DNA of 64,000 nt from positions 1-64,000 of the forward strand of contig JASAOO010003564.1 in the NCBI GenBank assembly GCA_030849075.1, given 5' to 3'. The stretch is from Zelonia costaricensis. Its lineage: Eukaryota > Euglenozoa > Kinetoplastea > Trypanosomatida > Trypanosomatidae. The translations under genes were made by a program, and so were the position numbers. The notes beneath the pieces were generated by a model that had not been told where the DNA came from, searched no databases, and saw nothing but the letters and a program-made list of their open reading frames with translations. Positions 40,341 to 51,008 of this stretch are shown here, in pieces. The stretch's first letter is position 1. Each line of letters opens with the position of its first letter.

Positions 40341-41189
40341 CACGGGGTAGGCGGAGCTGGGGGACGCGGATTCGAGGCTGGAGGTGCGATGTTGCTCCAG
40401 GCGCTTTGGTGTGTCGGTGCGCGCGGCGGCGCAGGCATTGAGCTGCTGTACTGCCCTCCTCTCCACAACGGGGCTGTGGCACCCGTTCACAGACACAAAT
40501 CAACAACCTCATAACCTCTCTACACAACGGCTAAAGCACGGTTCGGCGAAGGCGGCGCTTTTCAAAGGGGTCCTACTGCTGGAAAGCGCACTGCTCCTCT
40601 CTCATCAGCACGGTGTAACAGGTGTGCCGTCGTTGACTCCACGTGTGGCGGCTGACCTCTCGCGCCTCTTCGCGACAGGACACCGCCAACGAGGTTGAAC
40701 CACGACAAGCTGCCCCGTCGCCTCTCATAACCGCCCCGCCCCCTCCTCCTCCCTCGTCTCTTCTTTTCCCTCTCGTCATCATGCAGTATGCACACACACG
40801 CCAAAGCACACGTACAAGCGAACGCGCGCTGCACACCTCCGGTCACCCCCACCGTCCCCTCCCCCTCCCCCCCTCCCCCGCGAGCCCCCCTGGCGCCGCA
40901 GATCTTTTCTTTCTCCCCTCTTCGTTTTCACCATTGCACGTCTCTCAGAGGCAAGTGCGCGACCACACACACACGCACACACAGACACGTCCGCACCACC
41001 TCACACCTCACACCACGCAGGCACAAGAACCGCCCGCGCGGGTCGAGCACGTCGGTGAACCGTGAGCTTCTCCGCTGCCGCACGAGAGCGCTCTGCTTCG
41101 CCTCTTTCACCTTTTGCCTCTCGAGCACGCGTCCACTCCTTTCCCCCTTCTGCGTCCCACGGTCCCCAGTCGAGCACCTTCACGACGGC

Positions 41190-41228
41190 TGCCCTGCTCT
41201 CCCTCACCTTCACCCCACCCTCACACAG
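41190..41228 (+). promoter_or_regulatory. Predicted trans-splice acceptor
   Basis: A C/T-rich tract ends in CACACAG, with AG at 41227-41228. The ATG at 41280 is the first downstream. This supports that start over the longer open frame that reaches back to 40788. Confidence 0.55.
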
Positions 41229-41279
41229 ACACGAACAGCAAATAACTCACTTTCGAACGCGCGAAGAGCGGCAGCGAGA

Positions 41280-44200
41280 ATGGGCAGCGCCACTTCCGTG
41301 CAGGAGCACCTGCAGAAGTGGGAGACGGCGCTGGGAGAGCTGGAGCAGCTCTCCTCCACTAATCGGCGGCTCATGGACCAGGACCGCATCTACGGCAACA
41401 GCACGGCGGCCAACCAGGAGCTGCAGAAGGGCGACGACGAGGCGACCTCGGAGCGGGGCGGCGGTGGCCGGCGACCGTCCTCACTCGTTTCCTTCAACCC
41501 CACGGCGACGGCAGCGACGCCGGAGGGCGGCATGGGCGTCAGTGCGGGCAGCATTCACCGGCAGAACCGCAACGGCACGGCTGGCAGCGGCGCCGCGCCT
41601 GCGTCGACTGAGAGCCGAACGGGGTTCGGCTTTGTCGTCTACAACGGCACCTCTGGCCCGACCATGGTGACCAACCTCAACTCGGTGCACAACGGCACTC
41701 CCGCGCCGACGAGCGCCACGCCGAACGACGCGACCAACCGGAGCGTCGGGTCCGCGTCGATTGGGCAGCAGCAGCCGAAGCACTCGCGGCAGCAGGTGCT
41801 CGAGATTCGCAAGGCCCGCACGAATCTCTTTCGCAGCTACGAAGCCGAGAACCCCGACGCCCTCACGGACCTGATGCAGTGCAACCACTTCGGCGCCGCC
41901 GCGGTCGCGCTGTCTTACCTGCTGGGCGGCGAGGCGAACTGCAAGGACCGCCGGCGCCGCGTCACCCTCGAGGACATCTTCTTCGCGACGCAGTCGCCCC
42001 TGCACATGCTGCACTCCGGCCCACCTCACCTGCCCATCATGGCCGACATCATCCGCGAGTTCCTCGACGTCGACAACCGCTTCAAGGGCGACTACAGCCT
42101 CGAGGCGGTGCACCTGGACGTGTCCCCGACGATGGGCCAAGTCGAGCTCGGCCCGAACGAGGTCGGCGACCGGCAGACCCGCATGCAGCTCCCAGAGTTC
42201 CAGCGGCTCATCACGCAGGACTGCGAGGAGGAGACGCAGGCGATTCGGATTGTGCACTACGACCCCTACGTGCTGGAGCAGGAGATGCTCGTCGACGCCT
42301 ACGAGGACGAGGACGAGCTCAACTCCCCGCTGGCCACCTCCGTGCTGGGGCCGAACCCGAACCACGTGGAGCGGCTGCACTCCCCCAGCAACGAGGGCGC
42401 CTACGCGGCGGTTGTCGACGTGCGCAACGCCGTGCAGCTCATGGTCACCATCGCCGAGGGCGTCGTGAACGACTCTCTGCATGTGAAGCTGAAGGAGGTG
42501 CCGGTCGCGTCTCTCTTCAAGGCGATGATGACGGCGAAGGAGGGCCACCGTGCACGTGGCTTTATTCGCGTCTTCAAGAAGGAGCTCAACCCCGACTTCA
42601 CCACGGACGAGATCAAGACCTTCTGGACGCCGGAGCTGTGCAGCGGCAAGGTGCTCGGCACGACCCAGCTCGGCACCCAGGCCCTCGCCGTCTCACACCA
42701 CGTCAGCCCGCACATTGTCGGCGTCGCCTGGGCCATGCACCTGCTCGCCGGCGTCCGCCCCGGCACCCACGGCTACGGCAATGGCCTGCCCGTGTCGGAC
42801 ATCATTCGAACCATGAAGCTCCCTGCCGAGGTGTTCGTGGATGGGGTGCTGCCGCTGGAACAGGTGTACGAGTACGCCGCCGGCTACGTGCAGCGCTCGA
42901 AGCGGGACATGGACGTGCGCCTCTACCCCGTGCTGACCAAGATCTCCCGCGAGGACGCCGTACCGACCATCTCGGTGTTTGACCTGGAGTCCATCTTGAT
43001 TAGCGTGAAGGACGCCAACGCCGACCCGGAGAGTCCGGAGCATGTCATGGTGATCATGTACAACGCCTGCGTGGCGCACAACGTGCTTTACATTGTCGAG
43101 GAGCCGCAGTGGTGCATCCTGGCCGGCTACGACCAGGAGATGCAGACCGCCGTGCTCATCGACGCGCACCCCAAGACTTTCTCGCGGACCTGGTCCTGCC
43201 CGCTTGACCGCCTCCACAAGGCGATGACCGGCAGCGGCTACCTCATCTTCTCGAAGCGCAACACCAACCCCGCCTCCCGCCGCGTGGGCGCGCCGAACAT
43301 GATGGCGCCGACGGTGGAAAGCCGTCTCGAGCTCGTCGAGCGGCAGCACGAGCTGAGCAGTGCGTGGGACGGCGCGCGGGCCTTCGCGATGCCCAAGACC
43401 TTCACCTTCCCGTCCCTGCCGGTGATGCCGACCATGGTGGCCATGGCGTGCACGCGGCTTGGCGTGCCGACGACGTTCGACGACGTGGTGCAGCGCCTGC
43501 CCTTCGAAATCTCCGCCCTCGTGATCCGCAACTTGACGCTGGAGATTGTGCACGTGTGCCTGACGCAGTACCTGCGCGTGGCCGGGCTGCAGGACACGGT
43601 GCACGTCGACGCCTTCCACGGCGAGAGCAACGTGAACGGCGTGCTGATGCTGCAGCTGCCGCAGTTCGAAGAGCTCATCCAGACGTCGCTGGACGGCGAC
43701 CACGTCCTGCTGCTGCACTTCGACACAGGCCACATCATTGTCAACGGCGCCTCGCACCCGTTCGGCTCACTCGGCATGGTCGTCGGCTACGATGCCGAGC
43801 TCGGCAGCGTCCGCGTGGCTGACACAAACCCGAACAGCTTCCTGCGAGAGTGGTCGGCGCCGCTGCTGGAGGTGTTCGAGTCGGTGCTCGACAGCGACGC
43901 GACGCGTAAGCACCGGACGCGCGGTGTGCTGCGCATGTCGCGCGTGACGGCCGGCGGGGACGCGGCTGGTGCCGCCTTCGACTCCGCCTGCAGCCGGCCG
44001 TTCCGCCTCGACCTGCTGCCGGTGCTGAACCTCTTCCTGGTGAGCCCGAGTCCGCACTTCCAAGGCATGTCCTTTGCGTTCGCGCAGCTTGGCCACTACT
44101 ACAGCCCGGAGGAGATTTTCTACGAGGCGTACCTCAAGACCATGGACGACCAGCGCCGGCGTGGCAGCCAGGCGTTTGCGTGGCGCGATGTCGAGGTGTC

Positions 44201-44729
44201 CCTGTCCGTCATCAACAAGAAGATTGACGCGTCATTTATGGCCGAGGTGTGCCGCAAGTTCCTGGAGTCCCGCAACGCGCACCAGTCGGGCAAGCAGGAC
44301 ACCATCTCGGTGCAGGTGCTCGACGACATCGACGTGGACGAGGAGCTGGAGGAGCTGCTCGAGAAGTCGACGCAGTCGTCCGAGACGGTGTTGCTGCTCA
44401 ACTACGAAGTGCTGCAGACGCACCAGCTGCCGAACCTCGGCCGCAGCGTGGCAACCGTGAGGAGCTACGACAAGGCCAAGAAGCTGGTCGAGCTGTGGGA
44501 TGCTGAGTACGCAGTCTTCGGCCTGTCCTTCGTTGTCACGAAGCAGCAACTGATCGAGATGGGCGATCTCGAGAACATCGGCAACACCCCGTACGGCATT
44601 GTGCAGTTCAAGCGGACCGCTGCGGGAGTGGCGCCAAAGAAGAAGCTGGGCCTCATGTCCGCCCCTTCGTCGCTAGAGGAGGAGGCGGAGATGGAGGCGG
44701 CGGCAGCGGCAGCAGCGGGCAAGCACTAA
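41280..44729 (+). CDS. Protein with four tandem phytochelatin-synthase-like domains lacking catalytic residues, predicted myristoylated
   Basis: A 1,149-residue protein. It begins MGSATS, a good N-myristoylation signal (Gly2, Ser6), followed by a low-complexity region to about 160. Four units then align by eye with the papain-like phytochelatin synthase (PCS) domain. Each has a helix where PCS has CGLASLAMVLN, a GY-type strand, and in units 1-3 a 'VPLxxLxxAM' type ending (for example VPVASLFKAMM and CPLDRLHKAM). The catalytic Cys position reads Phe204, Val480, Pro/Thr and Gln928 in units 1-4. The catalytic His position reads Ala374, Gln610, Ser and Ser. The Asp is kept in units 2-4 (Asp628, Asp848, Asp1074). 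It therefore looks like a four-domain pseudoenzyme, probably a membrane-attached scaffold. The PCS relationship is inferred from motif spacing. Confidence 0.7.
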   Translation: MGSATSVQEHLQKWETALGELEQLSSTNRRLMDQDRIYGNSTAANQELQKGDDEATSERGGGGRRPSSLVSFNPTATAATPEGGMGVSAGSIHRQNRNGTAGSGAAPASTESRTGFGFVVYNGTSGPTMVTNLNSVHNGTPAPTSATPNDATNRSVGSASIGQQQPKHSRQQVLEIRKARTNLFRSYEAENPDALTDLMQCNHFGAAAVALSYLLGGEANCKDRRRRVTLEDIFFATQSPLHMLHSGPPHLPIMADIIREFLDVDNRFKGDYSLEAVHLDVSPTMGQVELGPNEVGDRQTRMQLPEFQRLITQDCEEETQAIRIVHYDPYVLEQEMLVDAYEDEDELNSPLATSVLGPNPNHVERLHSPSNEGAYAAVVDVRNAVQLMVTIAEGVVNDSLHVKLKEVPVASLFKAMMTAKEGHRARGFIRVFKKELNPDFTTDEIKTFWTPELCSGKVLGTTQLGTQALAVSHHVSPHIVGVAWAMHLLAGVRPGTHGYGNGLPVSDIIRTMKLPAEVFVDGVLPLEQVYEYAAGYVQRSKRDMDVRLYPVLTKISREDAVPTISVFDLESILISVKDANADPESPEHVMVIMYNACVAHNVLYIVEEPQWCILAGYDQEMQTAVLIDAHPKTFSRTWSCPLDRLHKAMTGSGYLIFSKRNTNPASRRVGAPNMMAPTVESRLELVERQHELSSAWDGARAFAMPKTFTFPSLPVMPTMVAMACTRLGVPTTFDDVVQRLPFEISALVIRNLTLEIVHVCLTQYLRVAGLQDTVHVDAFHGESNVNGVLMLQLPQFEELIQTSLDGDHVLLLHFDTGHIIVNGASHPFGSLGMVVGYDAELGSVRVADTNPNSFLREWSAPLLEVFESVLDSDATRKHRTRGVLRMSRVTAGGDAAGAAFDSACSRPFRLDLLPVLNLFLVSPSPHFQGMSFAFAQLGHYYSPEEIFYEAYLKTMDDQRRRGSQAFAWRDVEVSLSVINKKIDASFMAEVCRKFLESRNAHQSGKQDTISVQVLDDIDVDEELEELLEKSTQSSETVLLLNYEVLQTHQLPNLGRSVATVRSYDKAKKLVELWDAEYAVFGLSFVVTKQQLIEMGDLENIGNTPYGIVQFKRTAAGVAPKKKLGLMSAPSSLEEEAEMEAAAAAAAGKH

Positions 44730-44975
44730 ACGGCGCGCGATGTGGGCGAGGGCGACACACACAGAACGAGATCGAATGGGGAGGGCGGAGAAGAGGGTTG
44801 TAGAGCCAGACGTGAATCCCTCCGTGTGCGCGCTTGTGTGTGTGTGTGCTTCTTTGGATTCTCTCGCATTCATCTGCCGTTCCTCTATCACTGCCTCGCA
44901 CCGACGCATGCGATGTCATGTTACCCGTGTTTGCCTTGCTGGTCTCCCACGTGCCCTTGTCCCTCCACTGTCTTC

Positions 44976-45003
44976 GTGTGTGTGTGTGTGTGTGTGTGTG
45001 AGT
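44976..45003. repeat. (GT)n microsatellite
   Basis: Uninterrupted GT dinucleotide run in the gap between the PCS-like gene and the helicase gene. Shorter TG runs follow at about 45139-45164 and 45569-45592. Confidence 0.9.
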
Positions 45004-46306
45004 GTCATGCCTTCGCGCCGTGCCTTCGCACCTTCACTGCCCATCGCCTGACCCAACGACGTCTGTTCCCCTTCGCCTGTCTCGTAGCCTTTCTTCTTTT
45101 CCGTTTTCGTTCTGTAGCACTGTTTCTTCACCATCTTTGTGTATGTGTGTGTGTGTGTGTGTGGTTCTGTTGCCCGACCAACGTGTTACTGGTCCTGACG
45201 ATGAGATGCGGGTGCACATGGGCGATCTTGTGGGGAAGGGCTGGCTGCGAGGCGCCTCGAGACGAGGCGCACGAAGGGCTTTACGCTCCCTTCCCCTCCC
45301 CGCTCACGGTAGCGCCGTCGCCGCTGACGTGCGTGCTTCTTGTCCTTCTTCTCCCCTTCTCTCTACTAGATACCGCCGCGATACCGCAGGCAGCCTCCGC
45401 TTGGTTGGAACTGCAGGTGCAGACAGAGGTCCTCTGTTTTCTTCGTTCGAACTGCGTCGTGTTTGTGTGCATGTTGCGTTGTGTGCTGCTTTTTGATTGT
45501 TTGTGTTTAGCCTTCCTCTTCTTCCTTCCCCTCAGCAATCATCTTCGTCGTGAGCCTGCGCATTGGTGTTTTTCTGTGTGTGTGTGTGTGTATGCCCTCG
45601 CGTCTTGTGTACGTTGTTGTGCGATGATTCTATTGAAGCCGCTGCTGCCGCGGTGTCACCACAACTCCCTCCCCCCCCCTCCACACCCCTCCTCCTTTCG
45701 ACTCGCTTGTCCCGGAATTCAGCGGCGCTATCCGATGGCGCGCACTGCTGTGTGTTTTTGCCCCCCTTCCGCTTCCCTCCCTGCCCCCCCCCCTCCTCCG
45801 CATTGACCTCACCCACTTCTCATCGTGTCTCTCTCTCGCTTTCCTCTGCAGGGTGTGTGTGGACGGCTGAAGAACCGGCGCATGTGCACAGCGTCGCCAC
45901 GCCACGCCACGCCACAAGAACTTCAAAGCAGCACGACACAACCAACGGCAATGGAGCAGCACACACCCCCACCGCCTTGCGTGGCGATCCACCTGCTTCT
46001 ACTTCCTTGATGGAGCCACGTGCCCCTCTCGCCAGCGCAATGCAAAGGGTGCGGAGGAGTGACGCATCGCCACCACGTCGCCGCGCGCAGACGACGCTCG
46101 GTATTGCTCTGCCTCGTGCACTCGCCCTCCTCTCCACGCCCCCCCCTTCCCCCTTCTGCTCACGACGTCTACACAACGAAGGCGCGTGGCTGAGAGAGGG
46201 GTCTTGCAGCGCGGCGTGGACGGCGACGGCAACGACAGCCTACACCGACGCATGAGCACGTGCTTGTAAAAGAAAACGCATGCTCCGTCTACTGGCCTCC
46301 ATCATC

Positions 46307-46359
46307 TCTCTCTCTTTCAATTCTTGCAACTCTTCTTCCTTACACATCACACTCTTTAG
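46307..46359 (+). promoter_or_regulatory. Predicted trans-splice acceptor for the DEAH helicase
   Basis: A T/C-rich tract ends in CTCTTTAG, with AG at 46358-46359. The next ATG in any frame is 46584, which supports that start over the longer frame open from 46260. Confidence 0.6.
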
Positions 46360-46583
46360 CAGACGCAAGAGTCTCTGCCGACTCGTGCAGCGCCGCGCAG
46401 ACCACAACCTGCTTGGATCACCCTCGCGCAGGGGAGCCGCGACAAGCTGCAAACATCAAGCACCGAACAGGGCGCACACACACACAAGCCTGTCGACCTG
46501 CCTTCTATAGACACACGTCCTTGTTTGTGTGGCACACCTTAAACCTGGAGTGCGGACCTCCCTGTGAACTGGAACACAAGCGG

Positions 46584-49500
46584 ATGGACGCTGCAGATGC
46601 GCGTGTGGCGGTCGGGCCCGCGAAGGGCAACGACGACGACGACGCGCTCGCGGAGCAGCAGAACATGGACTTTCTCATGAAGCTACAGGAGCTGTACTGC
46701 AAGACGGTCCTCTACGAGCAGCTCGAGCACGTCATGGGGCACCCCGCGACCCAGGGGGAGAGCGACGGGTACCTCGACGACGTGGAGGGCCTCGTGGAGC
46801 TTTACTGCGCCGAGCGGGACGCCGCCGCCGCGGAAGCGACGCGTGCGGTGGACAAAGCAGGCGAGAGCAGCAGCGCGGCCGCCACGGAGCAGCACATTGT
46901 GCAGTGCCTCTCTGCTGCTATCAACGGCGACGCAGAGAGGCCGGAGGAGGACGAGGACGCCGAGGCGGAGATTCCGCTGGCCAGCATCCAGCAGCTGTAC
47001 CACATCCTGCACGACTGCCTGGCCACCGAAACGATCCAGACCGGCCTGGCGGTGGGGTCGCTGCTGCTGGCCGACGACGCGAAGCGCAGCGCCGAGGAGG
47101 CGGCACGGATGGCGTACCAGCAGCAACAGCGGCACATGCACGGCGGCGTCGACACGGCCAGCATGGGCACCTCGACGGTGGAGCGCAAGAACGCCATGCG
47201 GGTGTCGCCGGAGGAAATGTTCCGTCTCGCCCAGCACGTGCGCAGCGGCCTCGCTGATGAGGCGGAGCTGCTGAAGCTGCGGACCGAAGATAACGAGGAG
47301 GATGGGGAGGGCGGCGGCGGCGCTGCGGGGGGGCAGGACGTGGAGCTGAACGAGGAAGAGCCGCGCTTTCTGCGCAACATGGGCTTCTCCTCCACTCTGC
47401 ACCGGCGCATCAACTACCGCGCCCCGCTGCCGTCGCAGCAACTGCGGGACGCGCACACGCCGCAGCACCGCCAGGCGATTCTCGACCGCCTCGCGCAGCG
47501 GCAGCAGGGCGATATGTCGAAGCTGAACAGCATGGAGAAGGCGGCGCAGATGCAGGAGAAGACGAACATGGAGCGTCGCATCATCGCCCGCAAAGCGCAG
47601 CGAGGCCAGCAGGCGCAGACCCGTGGCGACGGCTTCGGAAGCGGCGGCGGCGCAGCCTACGCTGCCGGCTACGGCTCGCATGACGGAGCGGCCGCGCTGG
47701 ACAGCGAGGAGTACGCGACGCAGCCGACGCTGCTGCACTCGGAGCTGGACGCGCCGCCGGAGGAGGGCGGCTTTCGGCCGCAGGACCTGTCGACGAAGCT
47801 CGCGCCGTGGATGAAGCACAGCTTCGGCCACAAGCCGCGCTTCGGGCTGCCCGAGACGTTCCAGACCATCCAGGAGCAGCGTACGTCGCTGCCCATCTAC
47901 GCCAAGAAGGAGGCCCTGCTCACCTTCGTTGACGCCCACCGCATCACGGTGCTCGTCGGCGAGACGGGCAGCGGCAAGACGACGCAGATCCCGCAGTACC
48001 TCGCCGAGCACGGATACGCGGACCGGGGCGTGATCGCCTGCACGCAGCCGCGCCGCGTCGCCGCGGAGACGCTGGCCATGCGTGTCGCCGAGGAGTACGG
48101 CTGTCGGCTCGGCGAGGAGGTGGGCTACACGGTGCGCTTCCGCGACGTGACGTCCTCGCTGACGAAGATCAAGTACATGACGGACGGTATGCTGCTGCGT
48201 GAGGCGCTGCTCGACGACAGCTTCCAGCGGTACAGCGTCATCATCCTGGACGAGGCGCACGAGCGGTCCATCAGCACCGACCTGCTCTTCGCCATTGTGC
48301 GGCAGGCGCTGCGGAAGCACGAGGGGTTGAAGGTCATGGTCACCTCGGCCACCCTGGAGACGGAGAAGTTCTGCGCCTATTTTGGCGCCACCGAGCCGTT
48401 CCTGATCGAGGGCCGCACCTTCCCCGTCGAAACCTACTACCTGACCGAGCCGACAACCGACTACGTGCGCGCCGCGCTGCAGACCGTGATGATGATCCAC
48501 TTGCAGGAGCCGCCGGGCGACGTGCTGGTCTTCTTCACCGGACAGGAGGAGATCGAGCTCGGTGGCGAGCAGCTCTTCCGCTGGATGGAGATGCTGCGCC
48601 GGCAGGTGAGCACGCCGCTGCCGGACCTGATGGTGCTGCCGCTGACCGCCACCATGCCGCAGGAGGTGCAGTCCAAGGTGTTCGAGGCGACCCCGCCGGG
48701 GTGCCGCAAGGTCGTGCTCGCCACCAACGTCGCCGAGACGTCCATCACGATCACAAACCTCTACTACGTCGTGGACAGCGGCTTCTGCAAGCAGAACATC
48801 TTCGACGCGAAGCACGGGATAGACCAGCTCAAGGTGACGCCGGTGTCGCAGGCGCAGGCGAAGCAGCGCTCCGGCCGCGCCGGGCGCATTGGGCCGGGCA
48901 AGTGCTACCGCATGTACACGGAGGCGCAGTTTGTGAACGACATGGTGCCTGAGACCGTGCCAGACATCATGCGCACCAGCCTCTTCCACGTGACGCTGCA
49001 GCTCAAGGCGATGGGGCTCGACCTGCTGAACCTGGAGCTGATGGACTGCCCACCCAAGGAAGCGATTGTGTCAGCGCTGGAGAAGCTGCGCTACCTCGAG
49101 GCGCTGGACGACGACGGCCTGCTGACCCCGCTCGGCAGCCGCATGGCGCAACTCTCGATCGATCCGTCGCAGAGCAAGACACTGCTCACCGCCGTCGACC
49201 TCGGCTGCAGCGAGCCCGTACTGACGATTGTGTCGATGCTCGCGGTGCAGAAGCGTGGCGTCTTCTACCGGCCGCGCGACCAGCAGGAGGCGGCAGACGC
49301 GGCGCGGCGCCAGTTCATGCAGCCGGAGGGCGACCAGCTCACCCTGATGGCCGTGTACGACGCCTGGGTCGAGAACGGCATGACGGAGGAGTGGAGTAAG
49401 TACAACTTCCTAAAGCACCGCATGCTCGTCGAGGCCCGCGACACGCGCGACCAGCTCAAGGAGATGCTGGCGCGCCGCAACCAGCACATCTCGCACGAGA

Positions 49501-49886
49501 ACGACACCAACCTGGACGCCGTGCGCAAATCCATCACGGCCGGCTACTTCTTCAACGCGGCCCGCCGCGTGGACTCGCACACCCGCTCCTACGTGACCCT
49601 CTCGGACCGCCGCGAGGTGTACGTGCATCCGTCCTCGGTGCTCATCGACGACCCGCCAAAGTACGTCCTGTACGACGACCTGCGCATGACGAAGCGCGAG
49701 TACATGACAGAGCTGCTCGCGATTGAGCCGAAGTGGCTAGTTGAGCTCGCCCCCGCCTTCTACACGAGGCCCAAGGACGGGCGACTGACGAAGGAGCAGG
49801 CCGCCGAGCGCTTCAACCCGATCCTTAAGTCGTGGGAGACGGGCAGCTCCTGGCGCATCTCAAAGCTCAAGAAGCAGCGCAAGTAG
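46584..49886 (+). CDS. PRP22: DEAH-box RNA helicase, Prp22/DHX8-like
   Basis: A 1,100-residue protein. The helicase core has motif I GETGSGKTT (from residue 459), motif II DEAH (556-559), motif III TSAT (about 587) and motif VI QRSGRAGR (about 762). The DHX-type winged-helix, ratchet and OB regions follow, including HPSSVL and WLVELAPAFY. Sequence across the core and C terminus is closest to Prp22/DHX8 (for example EGDQLTLMAVYDAW and SWRISKLKKQRK). The N terminus has a helical region like the Prp22 start, but I see no S1 RNA-binding domain, which Prp22 usually has before the helicase core. Prp22 releases spliced mRNA from the spliceosome; here that would be trans-spliced mRNA. Prp2 or Prp16 are alternatives. 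The start is the first ATG after the predicted acceptor. Confidence 0.87.
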   Translation: MDAADARVAVGPAKGNDDDDALAEQQNMDFLMKLQELYCKTVLYEQLEHVMGHPATQGESDGYLDDVEGLVELYCAERDAAAAEATRAVDKAGESSSAAATEQHIVQCLSAAINGDAERPEEDEDAEAEIPLASIQQLYHILHDCLATETIQTGLAVGSLLLADDAKRSAEEAARMAYQQQQRHMHGGVDTASMGTSTVERKNAMRVSPEEMFRLAQHVRSGLADEAELLKLRTEDNEEDGEGGGGAAGGQDVELNEEEPRFLRNMGFSSTLHRRINYRAPLPSQQLRDAHTPQHRQAILDRLAQRQQGDMSKLNSMEKAAQMQEKTNMERRIIARKAQRGQQAQTRGDGFGSGGGAAYAAGYGSHDGAAALDSEEYATQPTLLHSELDAPPEEGGFRPQDLSTKLAPWMKHSFGHKPRFGLPETFQTIQEQRTSLPIYAKKEALLTFVDAHRITVLVGETGSGKTTQIPQYLAEHGYADRGVIACTQPRRVAAETLAMRVAEEYGCRLGEEVGYTVRFRDVTSSLTKIKYMTDGMLLREALLDDSFQRYSVIILDEAHERSISTDLLFAIVRQALRKHEGLKVMVTSATLETEKFCAYFGATEPFLIEGRTFPVETYYLTEPTTDYVRAALQTVMMIHLQEPPGDVLVFFTGQEEIELGGEQLFRWMEMLRRQVSTPLPDLMVLPLTATMPQEVQSKVFEATPPGCRKVVLATNVAETSITITNLYYVVDSGFCKQNIFDAKHGIDQLKVTPVSQAQAKQRSGRAGRIGPGKCYRMYTEAQFVNDMVPETVPDIMRTSLFHVTLQLKAMGLDLLNLELMDCPPKEAIVSALEKLRYLEALDDDGLLTPLGSRMAQLSIDPSQSKTLLTAVDLGCSEPVLTIVSMLAVQKRGVFYRPRDQQEAADAARRQFMQPEGDQLTLMAVYDAWVENGMTEEWSKYNFLKHRMLVEARDTRDQLKEMLARRNQHISHENDTNLDAVRKSITAGYFFNAARRVDSHTRSYVTLSDRREVYVHPSSVLIDDPPKYVLYDDLRMTKREYMTELLAIEPKWLVELAPAFYTRPKDGRLTKEQAAERFNPILKSWETGSSWRISKLKKQRK

Positions 49887-51008
49887 GCAAGCTGCTCGCG
49901 TCTGTTCTTGCTTGCTTGCTTTTTTCTTCCCTATGCGTGTCCTGCAGCTGTCCACGGCCCACTCTGTTGCGTGTGCTCCGCACCTCCCCCCAACCCCCTC
50001 ACCCAATACGCCGCAATAGCCCTGCGGTGTTCAGCTTTGTCCACGAGTGATGGCCCCCGCCCCGCCTGGGCACGGGGCACCCGCATTAAGTACCGAGCAA
50101 ACCAATCAAGAAGAACGCTGTGAGTCGCCAAGTGCTGCTGGGCCACTCCCCGTCCGTGGGGGCCGTGTGCGGATGCGCTGTGGGACCCTTTTGTTTGCGT
50201 GGGCAAGCGCAGAGACCGGCGCAACTTGTCGCCTCCCCTCTTGTGCAAGCAGTGAAGGTCGAAGACGCGCGCCAACAGCGGTCTGCGCCTCTGGAAAAGA
50301 TGCGCGTACGGAGGCACACGCCTGCGCCTCCTCATCTCCCATTTCTCCTCTGTCATCACGCTTCTTGCTCGACGACCTGGCATTCTGGATGTGGCAGAGC
50401 ACACACACACACACGAATGCAACGTGCAGGTGCATCATACGCCTCATCATACCCCTACCTTCTACCCTCTCCCTTATCCATTGTCCTGGGCTGTGTCTCC
50501 ACCCCCCCCTTTCCTTCCCTCCGCTTCCCCGCTCCCTGCCCAGTTCTCGCTTCATTTACTTGGTTTCACCGTAGAGCCGCTCTGCCGGTTTAGAGAGGGA
50601 CGAGTGTGTGTGGATCTGCGTGACTGCACTCCTCATCTTCCTCCACCCCCTCCCCCTACCCTGTAGTGGAACGCCTCGCTGATCACACGGGAACGAGAGA
50701 AGCGCCGGTGCACCCTGCGGGCGCACATCAGCATACTCGTACACACGTGCAGCTCACAATCGAAGGCTTGCTGCCGCGCCCTTGTCGGCTTTCTTTCCCC
50801 TCTCTCTTTCTTTCTGTGACGCTCGCGCCTGGCGAGGGGAAAGGAGACGCCCACTGCACGAGTGCAAACGTACTCCCGCTTTCAGACGCTGCACCACTCG
50901 CTGTCTCACTTCACTACTTATTGTGTGTGTTGCTTCTAGAGATTCACCCACCCACCCACCCCCCTCACACATCGTCAGCACCACCGTCCCGCGCTCCGGT
51001 TCTTCGTC
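49887..51008. other. Intergenic region
   Basis: No gene recognised. It holds a (CA)n run near 50401-50414, C/T blocks (50460-50540), and the tract and AG of the next gene at 50938-50939. Confidence 0.6.
50903..50939 (+). promoter_or_regulatory. Predicted trans-splice acceptor
   Basis: A T-rich tract ends in GCTTCTAG, with AG at 50938-50939. The ATG at 51009 is the first downstream, giving a leader of about 69 nt. Confidence 0.6.

Larger units (their letters stand above)
37711..41279. other. Long gene-free region with dispersed repeats
   Basis: About 3.6 kb without a convincing gene, the longest such gap in the window. It holds TG microsatellites near 38236-38255 and 38441-38471, pyrimidine blocks, and two pairs of near-identical repeats (A at 39293 and 39949; B at 39541 and 40161), listed separately. 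It probably comprises a long 3' UTR of the SPRY gene, the repeat cluster, and the 5' UTR of the next gene. Confidence 0.6.
44730..46583. other. Intergenic region
   Basis: About 1.85 kb with no convincing gene. Open frames here are Cys/Val-rich because they read through TG runs (44976-45003, 45139-45164 and 45569-45592). Long C/T blocks at 45660-45710 and 45760-45800, and a tract at 46307-46357, precede the helicase gene. Confidence 0.6.

Noticed and set aside
44742..45806. Sense open frame of about 350 residues in the 1.85-kb gap
   Set aside because: Cys/Val/Phe-rich because it reads through TG and pyrimidine runs; no domain, and codon use unlike neighbouring genes.
46683..48989. Antisense open frame of about 770 residues opposite the DEAH helicase
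   Set aside because: Exactly opposite a gene with clear helicase motifs; composition is Leu/Arg/His-rich and repetitive, a shadow frame.
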